The translations under genes and the position numbers were made by a program. A stretch of 64,000 nucleotides of DNA from Rubrivivax sp. (GTDB taxonomy: Bacteria; Pseudomonadota; Gammaproteobacteria; Burkholderiales; Burkholderiaceae_C). Every line of letters starts with the position of its first letter. The first letter of the stretch is position 1. This document shows positions 1 to 6,232 of this stretch, one piece after another. The notes below the pieces were generated by a model. It was not told where the DNA came from and searched no databases. It worked only from the letters and a program-made list of their open reading frames with translations. Location: NCBI GenBank assembly GCA_022842595.1, contig JALHPF010000013.1, positions 62,001 through 126,000 of the forward strand, read 5' to 3'.

Positions 1-120
1 TGCATCCCGCAGCCTTGCATCCCGCAACGCTGCTTGCCGCCGGTGTGCATCCCACAACGGTGCCTGCCACCCCCGCGTTGCATTCCGCCACCCCGTTGCC
101 TGCCGCCGCCGCGGTGTCTG
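1..120 (+). repeat. Tandem in-frame 15/18-bp repeat of the precursor
   Basis: Units start with TGC (TGT in the last) at 1, 16, 31, 46, 61, 79, 97 and 115. The first four are 15 bp and the next three 18 bp; the extra codon is a Pro. The number of units upstream of the window is unknown. Confidence 0.8.
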
Positions 121-138
121 GTCAATCCGGGCGGATGA
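1..138 (+). CDS. Cys/Pro/Arg-repeat peptide, probable RiPP precursor (C-terminal part)
   Basis: Frame 1 is open from the window edge to a TGA at 136-138, so the start is missing. The visible 45 residues are eight units led by Cys at residues 1, 6, 11, 16, 21, 27, 33 and 39. Units are CIPQP, CIPQR, CLPPV, CIPQR, CLPPPR, CIPPPR and CLPPPR, then the tail CLVNPGG. Differences between the DNA units are mostly synonymous in this frame only: TGC/TGT, ATC/ATT, CTG/TTG, CCG/CCA/CCC, CAG/CAA and CGC/CGG/CGT. That pattern supports real coding. The genes just downstream are a YcaO cyclodehydratase, an azoline dehydrogenase and an arginine-methyltransferase-like protein. I infer a modified-peptide precursor whose Cys residues become thiazol(in)es and whose Arg residues may be methylated. 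A Cys-rich exported protein is the alternative. Confidence 0.6.
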   Translation, partial: CIPQPCIPQRCLPPVCIPQRCLPPPRCIPPPRCLPPPRCLVNPGG

Positions 139-174
139 CTGAAGGCGGCACGATGTGATGCCGGGCATCGCCGT

Positions 175-1533
175 GTGGCCATGCCCCGCCATGCCTTTCC
201 CACCCAGATGCGATTGCAGAGCCGGCACCGTGCACCCCTGAGCGCCACCTTGCGGGCCCTGCCGCGCTTGCTGCATCCACAGCGCGGGCCGATCTTCTCG
301 TTGGAAAGGCAGCCTGTCTGCGGTGCCGAACCACGGTTTGCCCATGTGCATGCGTGGGCCGGCGCTGGCGCAGCGCACAGGCGCGGTCGGCCTGGCCGCC
401 TGCGCACGGGCGGCTCGGCATTGAGCTGGCCGCTGGCCACGGCCAAGGCGGTGGGCGAATCTGTCGAGCGCAGCAGCGTGCTCCAGTGGGAACCGCAAGT
501 CCAGATGGCGCCCGCGCGCGCCCTGGGTGCCCATGCCGACCTGGCGGCCTGCGACATGTTCCACGCCGACCAGCGCGCCGCGCCGGGCTTCGCGTTCCAG
601 CGCGTCGACGAGCACACCGTGATCGGCTGGGTGATGGCCTACTCGCTGACGCGACAGCAGCCCGGCTTCGTGCCGGCCACGCTGGCCCATCTCTATTACG
701 AACCGCGAAGCACGGGCGATGCCTTCGACCTCTGTCCGGTCAGTGGCTACGCCTGCGGCAACTCGCTCGAAGAAGCCTTGCTCGGCGCCTTGTGCGAAGT
801 GGTCGAGCGTGACGCGCTGATGATTGCCTGGTATCAACGCCTGGCCGTGCCCTCGCTGGACCTGGGCTCGCTGCGCAGCCCGATGGTGCGTGAAGCGCTG
901 CAACGCTTTGCCCCGGCGCCGGTGCGCCTGTACTGCAGCGACATCACCACCGACATCGGCATCCCGGCGGTGCTGGTGATGATGAGCTCGCAAGCGCCGG
1001 GCTGGCCCGCTGCGGCGGTGGCCACGGCGGCCGATCTGTCGATGGACCGTGCCGTCGTCAAGGCCCTCGGTGAACTGAGCAGTGGGCATTGGTTGCATCG
1101 GGCCAACCCGGGCCGGGTGGTTCCGATGCGCGAAGTTCAGACGCCGGAAGAGCACGGGCTTTTCTACGCGCACCCGTCGGCCTTGCCCCACCTCGATCTC
1201 TTCCTGCATCCGCGCAGCTGCCACCGCGCGCTGCCGCCACAGGCCGTCGGCGCGGCCGAGGAGGATGTGCTGGTGCTGCTCGACACGGCCGTGCAGCGCC
1301 TGGCCGCACGCGGCCTGGAGGCCTGGGCCATCGAGCTGACGGCGGCCAACGTGGCGGCCGAAGGCCTGCATGTCGTCAAGGTCGTCGTGCCCGGCATGCA
1401 GCCGATCGACTTCGGCAACCGGCAGCGTCACCTCGGCGGCACACGCTTGTATGCCGCGCCCCGGGCCATGGGCTTTCGCACCGCGGCGACTGCGCCGGCG
1501 GGGCTGAACGCCGCCCCTCACCCGTTTCCCTGA
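175..1533 (+). CDS. YcaO-type azoline-forming cyclodehydratase
   Basis: YcaO proteins use ATP to activate a backbone amide so that Cys, Ser or Thr side chains close into azolines. This 452-aa protein has the family's Glu-rich ATP/Mg segments: GESVERSS near residues 94-101 and GNSLEEALLGALCEVVERDA near 195-214. It ends in PHPFP at residues 448-452, the PxPxP tail typical of RiPP cyclodehydratases rather than of housekeeping YcaO. The LHPQRGPIFSLE segment near 33-44 resembles the usual start of the domain, so little is missing at the N-terminus. Start choice is uncertain: GTG 175, ATG 181 and ATG 208 share the frame and none has a strong ribosome site. It lies 36 bp after the repeat gene. No E1-like partner (leader-binding) protein is visible; it may be fused elsewhere, lie upstream, or be absent. 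Confidence 0.9.
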   Translation: MAMPRHAFPTQMRLQSRHRAPLSATLRALPRLLHPQRGPIFSLERQPVCGAEPRFAHVHAWAGAGAAHRRGRPGRLRTGGSALSWPLATAKAVGESVERSSVLQWEPQVQMAPARALGAHADLAACDMFHADQRAAPGFAFQRVDEHTVIGWVMAYSLTRQQPGFVPATLAHLYYEPRSTGDAFDLCPVSGYACGNSLEEALLGALCEVVERDALMIAWYQRLAVPSLDLGSLRSPMVREALQRFAPAPVRLYCSDITTDIGIPAVLVMMSSQAPGWPAAAVATAADLSMDRAVVKALGELSSGHWLHRANPGRVVPMREVQTPEEHGLFYAHPSALPHLDLFLHPRSCHRALPPQAVGAAEEDVLVLLDTAVQRLAARGLEAWAIELTAANVAAEGLHVVKVVVPGMQPIDFGNRQRHLGGTRLYAAPRAMGFRTAATAPAGLNAAPHPFP

Positions 1534-1555
1534 CGTTCGGAAAGACAGGCCCGAG

Positions 1556-2308
1556 ATGCTGCCTATCGAAGAAAACGCCGCCATGGTCTTTCACAGGCAG
1601 ACGTCGATGCAGCCGGTACCAGGCATGCCGATGCCCGAACCACCGGCCCCGGCGGCTGCGCCTGCGGCCCTGGCGTTGCCGCTGCCACCGGCTTTGCCTT
1701 TGCCCGCACCTTCGCTCGAACAGGCCATCACCGCCCGCCGCACCGGCCGCGCCTTCGACCCCGGGGCGCAGATCACGCTCGACGCCCTCGCCCGGATGCT
1801 GCAGCTCTCGCTGGGCCTCACGTCGAGTGACGCCCATGGCGTGCACCGCGCCGTGCCATCGGCGGGCGCTGCCTACCCTGTCGATGCCCTGGTCATCTCG
1901 CAGCGCGTCTGCGGCCTGGCGCCAGGGGTGTATGCCTACGACGCTGTCGCGCACAGCCTGAGCTTGAGGCGGCAAGGCCTTTTCCCGCGAGAACTGACAT
2001 GCTGGACGCTGGGCCAACCCTGGATGGCCCACGCGCCCATGATGCTGGCCCTGGTGGGAACCCAGGGGCGACTGCAGGCACGTTACGCCGCACGTGGCTA
2101 TCGCTACATGCTCTTCGAGGCAGGCCATGTGGCGCAGAACCTGTGCCTGCTGGGTGCCTCGCAGGGCTGGTGCGTGCAGGCCGCAGGCGGTTTCGTCGAC
2201 CGCGCCATGGATGAGTTTCTGGTGTTGGCGCCGGCAACGCGCACGCTGTACTTGCTGGCAGCAGGCCCTGGCGACCTCGATGCGCCGCTGCCAGGCGCGC
2301 AGCGATGA
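1556..2308 (+). CDS. SagB-type FMN-dependent azoline dehydrogenase
   Basis: Enzymes of this nitroreductase-fold family oxidise azolines to aromatic azoles in thiazole/oxazole peptide pathways. The 250-aa protein has an Ala/Pro-rich N-terminal stretch of about 50 residues. It then has the SagB hallmarks: ARRTGRAFD (60-68), PSAGAAYPVDA (101-111) and GYRYMLFEAGHVAQNLCLL (181-199), the last being the conserved FMN-domain helix. It begins 22 bp after the YcaO stop on the same strand, consistent with one operon. ATG 1583 is an alternative start that would trim the unconserved N-terminus. Its presence predicts thiazoles rather than thiazolines in the product. Confidence 0.88.
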   Translation: MLPIEENAAMVFHRQTSMQPVPGMPMPEPPAPAAAPAALALPLPPALPLPAPSLEQAITARRTGRAFDPGAQITLDALARMLQLSLGLTSSDAHGVHRAVPSAGAAYPVDALVISQRVCGLAPGVYAYDAVAHSLSLRRQGLFPRELTCWTLGQPWMAHAPMMLALVGTQGRLQARYAARGYRYMLFEAGHVAQNLCLLGASQGWCVQAAGGFVDRAMDEFLVLAPATRTLYLLAAGPGDLDAPLPGAQR

Positions 2309-2374
2309 CTGCCCCAGGCGTGGGCGTTGCTGCACCCGCACCGCGCCGCAGCAGACACTGAGCGGGCAGCCCTG

Positions 2375-3280
2375 ATGGCGCTGGACATCTACCACCGCGA
2401 CGCGATCCACCGGGCCATGCTGGCCGACACGGTGCGCAACCGCGCCTTCGACCGCGCCCTGCGCCGCAGCGTGGGACCAGCAGACGTGGTGCTCGATGTC
2501 GGCGCTGGCACTGGCGTGCTGTCGATGATGGCGGCCCGTGCCGGTGCGCGCCGCGTCTATGCCATCGAGCTTTCGCCGGCGGCTGCGGCCCTGGCGCGCG
2601 CCAATACGGCCTCCTGGGGCGGCCGCATCCAGGTGCTGCAAGGCGATGTCGCCGAAGTCGATGTGCCCGAGCCGGTCGACGTCGTCGTCAGCGAATGGCT
2701 CGGTGCATTCGGCATCGACGAGAACCTCGTCGCCATGGCCCTGGTGGCGCGCGACCGCTGGTTGCGGCCGGGAGGCCGCCTGCTGCCTGCACGCGTCACC
2801 GCTCTTGCAGCGCCGGTGGAACAGGTGCAGACGCTGACACGGCCGGTGTCTGCGGCGGCGACGCCTGGGGGCACCGTTCTGCGCTGGTCAGACCGGGGAT
2901 TGCCTGCCGAGGCCCTGCTCGGCCCTGCCCAGGCCATGTGGTGCACCGACCTCGCGACCCTGACCGTGCAGCAGGCACGCCTGCCTTTCCGTGCAGCCCT
3001 GCGCTGGAAAGCCACGCGCCCGGCGGTGCTGGAAGGGCTGGTGGCCTGGTTCGATTGCGGCTTCGGCGAAGGGTCGCATCTGAGCAACGCGCCGGGCGAA
3101 CCTGCCACCCACTGGGGCCAGTTCGTCTTTGCCTTGCGCGCACCCGTCGCCGTGCATGCCGGGCAGGACATCGCCGCGGAGATCACCGTCATCCCCGCGG
3201 CACCGGGATACTGCCACCACGCCTGGTCCGTGCGCGTCGAGGGTGGCGTCTGGCAGCATCACGACACGCGGGGCGGCTGA
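2375..3280 (+). CDS. Protein-arginine-methyltransferase-like enzyme
   Basis: A class I SAM-dependent methyltransferase of 301 aa built like a PRMT. It has an HRAMLADTVR helix near residues 12-21, SAM motif I VLDVGAGTG (39-47), a double-E loop SEWLGAFGIDEN with Glu107 and Glu116, and a THW loop at 245-247. In PRMTs the two Glu clamp the substrate guanidinium and the THW loop shapes the active site. ATG 2375 is preferred because similarity starts at once; TTG 2327 would extend it upstream. It follows the dehydrogenase in the same direction. The peptide at 1-138 carries Arg just before several Cys, so a peptide-arginine N-methylation role is a natural inference. A housekeeping substrate cannot be excluded. 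Confidence 0.8.
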   Translation: MALDIYHRDAIHRAMLADTVRNRAFDRALRRSVGPADVVLDVGAGTGVLSMMAARAGARRVYAIELSPAAAALARANTASWGGRIQVLQGDVAEVDVPEPVDVVVSEWLGAFGIDENLVAMALVARDRWLRPGGRLLPARVTALAAPVEQVQTLTRPVSAAATPGGTVLRWSDRGLPAEALLGPAQAMWCTDLATLTVQQARLPFRAALRWKATRPAVLEGLVAWFDCGFGEGSHLSNAPGEPATHWGQFVFALRAPVAVHAGQDIAAEITVIPAAPGYCHHAWSVRVEGGVWQHHDTRGG

Positions 3281-3480
3281 GCGCCGCGGACGCTGACGCA
3301 GTCGACCGCGCGCCGAGGGCCTCGGCTCTGGGCGCCGGCCTTGTTACGCGCGATCGATTTCTTCAGGTCGTCCAAAGACGAGCGGAGATCTTCAATGCCA
3401 GATCGCACGGCAATCTCGGGCAAGCCTGGAGCCAAGGGATGGCTGTGGCAGGGGCGCCGCTGCCAAACCTGCAAGGCCAT
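3259..3480 (-). CDS. Possible small protein, unassigned
   Basis: A 73-residue frame with moderately G/C-ending codons, lying after the YscW-like gene and overlapping the 3' end of the methyltransferase gene by 22 bp on the other strand. It has a short charged segment, EDLRSSLDDLKKSIARNK, that could be helical. There is no recognisable domain and no clear ribosome site. It may be a last gene of the astacin operon or chance. Apart from this frame, 3281-3503 shows nothing. Confidence 0.25.
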   Translation of the reverse strand: MALQVWQRRPCHSHPLAPGLPEIAVRSGIEDLRSSLDDLKKSIARNKAGAQSRGPRRAVDCVSVRGAQPPRVS

Positions 3481-3503
3481 CGACCGGGGCACAGCACTCA
3501 GCT

Positions 3504-3881
3504 TCAGACGGAAACCACCTCGACGATCACAAAGTCCGGTGCACCGTGGGTAAGCACCGGGTGAGCTCGTACTGACAACTGGTCGCCCGACGTCACGTCA
3601 CCCGATGCCGTTGAGTCGATATGCACGCGCACGCCGATGCTGGGCTGGTCCTGGGGAACGGTGACATCCAAGTTGAAAGGCAGTTCGGTACCGGCCGACG
3701 CACCAGCAGGCAGGGGCAGGGCTACCTCGGCAAGCAGGATTGCGGCCGCATCCAGGCGAGAAACGTCCTCAACCTTGACCTGCGCGATGGTCCCGGGTGG
3801 TACGGCAGCCGCAAGTCTGATCCGGCCGGACAAGGTCCGGATTTCACCGGCAGGCGCGGTTGGGGGCACAGGGCAGTTCAC
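3504..3881 (-). CDS. YscW/YbaY-like beta-sandwich protein
   Basis: A 125-aa protein starting at GTG 3881, which overlaps the previous stop as GTGA and so suggests translational coupling. The body (LSGRIRLAAAVPPGTIAQVK, VEDVSRLDAAA, LPFNLDV, IGVRVHIDS, THGAPDFVIV) matches the pattern of the YscW/YbaY family. Those are small beta-sandwich domains usually found in outer-membrane lipoproteins and type III secretion pilotins. This copy has neither a signal peptide nor a lipobox, so a cytoplasmic or co-exported role is possible. It is the last well-supported gene of the astacin operon. Family assignment is by pattern only. Confidence 0.7.
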   Translation of the reverse strand: MNCPVPPTAPAGEIRTLSGRIRLAAAVPPGTIAQVKVEDVSRLDAAAILLAEVALPLPAGASAGTELPFNLDVTVPQDQPSIGVRVHIDSTASGDVTSGDQLSVRAHPVLTHGAPDFVIVEVVSV

Positions 3882-4144
3882 GCATTCAGTATGGCGTATC
3901 GGGCCTGGAAAGACACAGGCCCGCCCGTCAGGTTCTTGGCCGTGATGAACCACTTGACGAGGTTCGCAGCCTGTCGCGTGTTTCGTATGGTCCACTCGAT
4001 CTGGGCATTCCCGTCGACCACGGGTGCCGTCGGGACACACATCCAGACGACATTCCAGTTGGCATTCCAACTGTGCGTGAACCAGGTCTGCGTCTGGCCG
4101 GGTGCCAAGGTGCCGGTGAACTGCGTACCAAAGCTGATCGCCAT
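3878..4144 (-). CDS. Stand-alone copy of the astacin C-terminal domain
   Basis: An 88-aa protein with a good ribosome site (GAAGGA about 7 bases before ATG 4144). It aligns along its length with residues about 313-406 of the astacin-type protease two genes upstream. Both share GTQF.G.LAPGQT, WFTHSW, VPTAPVVDG.AQ and VSFQARY. The domain is probably an all-beta accessory module made once fused to the protease and once free. No signal peptide is seen. Its function is unknown; a multimerising, adhesion or protease-docking module is conceivable. Its stop overlaps the next gene's start. Confidence 0.75.
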   Translation of the reverse strand: MAISFGTQFTGTLAPGQTQTWFTHSWNANWNVVWMCVPTAPVVDGNAQIEWTIRNTRQAANLVKWFITAKNLTGGPVSFQARYAILNA

Positions 4145-4157
4145 TTTGCTGTCCTTC

Positions 4158-4421
4158 TCAAAGCGTTGCTGGGGCCGCGCCGCCATCGGTTCCACCCGAT
4201 TGGCCAGGGCTATCGCCGCTCGCGCTCTGGGCGGCGGCAATCGAGTCCAGTAGATCCGCTGACGGGCCACCACCGTCGTTGTCCGAGCTTGCCGTGACGA
4301 GACCGGAGCCAGGCGCCCCGCCGCCGTCAGAGGGTGCAGCCTCGGCCGCAGCTGGAGTTGACGGCTCGCTAAGGGGCTTGTCCACCGTCGTGGTGCCATC
4401 CAGTTCGATCACGATGCGCAT
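4158..4421 (-). CDS. Small acidic Gly/Ser/Ala-rich protein, unknown
   Basis: An 87-aa protein that begins MRIVIELDGTTTV and continues in a disordered, acidic stretch rich in Gly, Ser, Ala, Pro and Asp with no Cys. GGGAG lies 9 bases before the ATG. It sits 15 bp after the astacin gene and 13 bp before the free C-terminal-domain gene, so it is certainly co-transcribed. I recognise no family. The ordered N-terminus with a disordered tail could suit a peptide substrate, chaperone or regulator of the protease. Codon use matches its neighbours. Confidence 0.6.
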   Translation of the reverse strand: MRIVIELDGTTTVDKPLSEPSTPAAAEAAPSDGGGAPGSGLVTASSDNDGGGPSADLLDSIAAAQSASGDSPGQSGGTDGGAAPATL

Positions 4422-4436
4422 GACGGATGCTCCCGA

Positions 4437-5657
4437 TCAGAGAAAGCTGGGGTGCCAACCCAAGACTTCGTAGCGGGCCTGGAAGCTGACGTTGGCAGTT
4501 GTCAGGTTTCGTACGAAGAGGTGGTACTTCACCAGGCGGGCGTTGGCACGATCGCTCTGGCGCGAGATCCGGACCGTGAGTTCGAGTTGGGCCGGGCCAT
4601 CGACGACAGGCGCCGTCGGCACCACGGTCCAGACGACGAACCAGTGCGACGGCCAGCTGTGCGTGAACCACTGGTTTGTCTGGCCCGGCGCCAGTGACCC
4701 GCTGAATTGCGTGCCACGCCAGGTGGTCGTCGGTTCGAGTTGCGGATACATCGCGCGAATGGCGGCGATGTCACCTGCCGAGAGCCCATTTCGCTGACCG
4801 ATGGCCTGACCGCCCGTTGGCACGATCGTGTCCTGATTGTTCCGGGAGAAGGCGCGGCGCCCGTAGTGCATGATCGAGCCGAAGTCGTAGCCTCCGATGT
4901 CGTCTCCGTCTGCAATCTGTTGATTGAAGTTGTGCTCACGACCGGGCTGAATATTGGCCCAGACGATGCGAACGGCTTGGTCACGGTCTTCCCGGCTTTG
5001 CTCGTGCCAGAGCCCCAACGCGTGGCAGATCTCGTGAACAGCGATGCCGAGCGTTTCGCAACCGGCCCCGAGGGAAATGACCTGCCTGCCGCCACGCATG
5101 CCGACCTGCGACCAGCAACCGTCCTGCTGCTCGAAAGCCACCCAGTTGGGAAACTGCGCCTGATTCGCCGCGGTGCGCTCGACGAAACGGATGCGTGTGT
5201 TGACACGGAAGTGCTCGATCGCCTGATTGACGACATTGCGCAGTGCCGGGACCACGGTGTAAGGCATGAGTCCGTCGGGCCAGCGAAACCGGAGCCCCGG
5301 CAAGCCGACGCCGTGGACGACTTCGCCCGGTCTGGTGGCATCGGCTGTCTCGCGCACGCTGTCCGCCGTCTCGGCAGCCACGGCGGAGGCCATCGCTGCC
5401 ATTTCTTCTTCACTTCCGAGCGCGATGTCACCTTCGAAGATCGCCATTTCGCCGATCTGGTTGTAGGTGACTGGCTTCAGGTCGAACTTGGCGATGCCGC
5501 GCACAAAGCCATGTCGGACGTCGTCGGAAGATCGGAACCAGCAGGTCTCGTCACAGCCATCGCCGGGTGCATGGGCAGATGGGCCACTGGTCGCCAGGGG
5601 CGCTGCGCCGACGTTGACTGGCGCAGCCGAAGACGCAATCTTGCCTTTTTCCGCCAT
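4437..5657 (-). CDS. Astacin-family (M12A) zinc metalloprotease with extra C-terminal domain
   Basis: A 406-aa predicted endopeptidase. The extended zinc motif HEICHALGLWHE lies at residues 208-219 and the Met-turn SIMHYG at 261-266, which define the astacin family. The catalytic domain spans about 115-305, after an N-terminal region that could act as a propeptide. Residues 311-406 form a second domain that recurs as the free 88-aa protein in the same operon. ATG 5657 is chosen because AGGAGG (5664-5669 on the opposite strand) lies ideally upstream. No signal peptide is visible although astacins normally work outside the cell, so a leaderless export route or a cytosolic target is implied. It heads a four-gene operon that faces the RiPP-like operon. 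Confidence 0.92.
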   Translation of the reverse strand: MAEKGKIASSAAPVNVGAAPLATSGPSAHAPGDGCDETCWFRSSDDVRHGFVRGIAKFDLKPVTYNQIGEMAIFEGDIALGSEEEMAAMASAVAAETADSVRETADATRPGEVVHGVGLPGLRFRWPDGLMPYTVVPALRNVVNQAIEHFRVNTRIRFVERTAANQAQFPNWVAFEQQDGCWSQVGMRGGRQVISLGAGCETLGIAVHEICHALGLWHEQSREDRDQAVRIVWANIQPGREHNFNQQIADGDDIGGYDFGSIMHYGRRAFSRNNQDTIVPTGGQAIGQRNGLSAGDIAAIRAMYPQLEPTTTWRGTQFSGSLAPGQTNQWFTHSWPSHWFVVWTVVPTAPVVDGPAQLELTVRISRQSDRANARLVKYHLFVRNLTTANVSFQARYEVLGWHPSFL

Positions 5658-5778
5658 GGCACACCTCCTGACCGCGCAGTTGATGCCTCGCCTCAACTGC
5701 GAAGTTCAAAAACTCTCAGTTCGGACATCGCCCTCAGCACGTGAATGCATGCTAGGCCTGCGCCAGAACTGCACGAAC

Positions 5779-5792
5779 CCCTAACGTTAGGG
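5779..5792. promoter_or_regulatory. 14-bp perfect palindrome upstream of the astacin operon
   Basis: CCCTAACGTTAGGG is a perfect inverted repeat about 120 bp before the astacin start. It lies in the 5658-5962 gap, where I see no gene. It has the size and symmetry of a dimeric regulator's operator. I cannot name the regulator, and no regulator gene is adjacent. Confidence 0.4.
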
Positions 5793-5962
5793 AAGGTCCG
5801 CACAACCGGTTCGCTCAGCATGCGAATTCGCAGAACTGCACTGAGCGTGACTGGCTTGGCCACATTCGTGCGGGGGCGGCTTGGTGTCAGCCTCTTCTGC
5901 CCCGGTTCTGCGGGCACCACTGGGGCACTGGCTTGCCGCCGGTGCTCGCCAGGCGATTCTGT

Positions 5963-6166
5963 TCATCGATAGAGGACCATCGTGATCCCACACTGGCACT
6001 TGATGACGCGGAACAGGTGCTCGACATTGGCGCGGATGCTGGCCCGCATCTTCTCAACGCGCTCGGCGCCAGCGTCGTCGAAGACCTCTTCTTCCTCGCC
6101 ACGCAGCAGCGAACCGGCCGTGTACAGGTCGCTGACGTTGGCCGCGGTGCCCGCCAGCGCATGTGA
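5963..6166 (-). pseudogene. IS5-family transposase C-terminal remnant
   Basis: The minus strand reads TAANVSDLYTAGSLLRGEEE, then VFDDAG, then SIRANVEHLFRVIKCQCGIT. These are the order and motifs of the C-terminal third of IS5-family transposases, including the catalytic-Glu region before VEH.FRV.K. The frame stops after VLYR, where intact enzymes continue, and the upstream catalytic parts are absent. No terminal inverted repeats are recognised. It marks an old insertion between the astacin operon and the Lon gene. Confidence 0.6.
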
Positions 6167-6232
6167 CAAGGGTTGCGCGCGCTCAACGACGGCGAGCCTG
6201 CGCGGACTAGCCTTGCGCTGGAGAAACAGGTC

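Noticed and set aside
3..158. Frame 3 across the first 158 bases, Ala/Pro/Thr-rich and also open to a TGA just before the YcaO gene
   Set aside because: Differences between the repeat units would change amino acids in this frame, while they are synonymous in frame 1.
1376..2641. 421-codon open frame on the minus strand
   Set aside because: Antisense to YcaO, SagB and the methyltransferase; Gln/Arg/His-rich composition is typical of shadow frames in GC-rich DNA.
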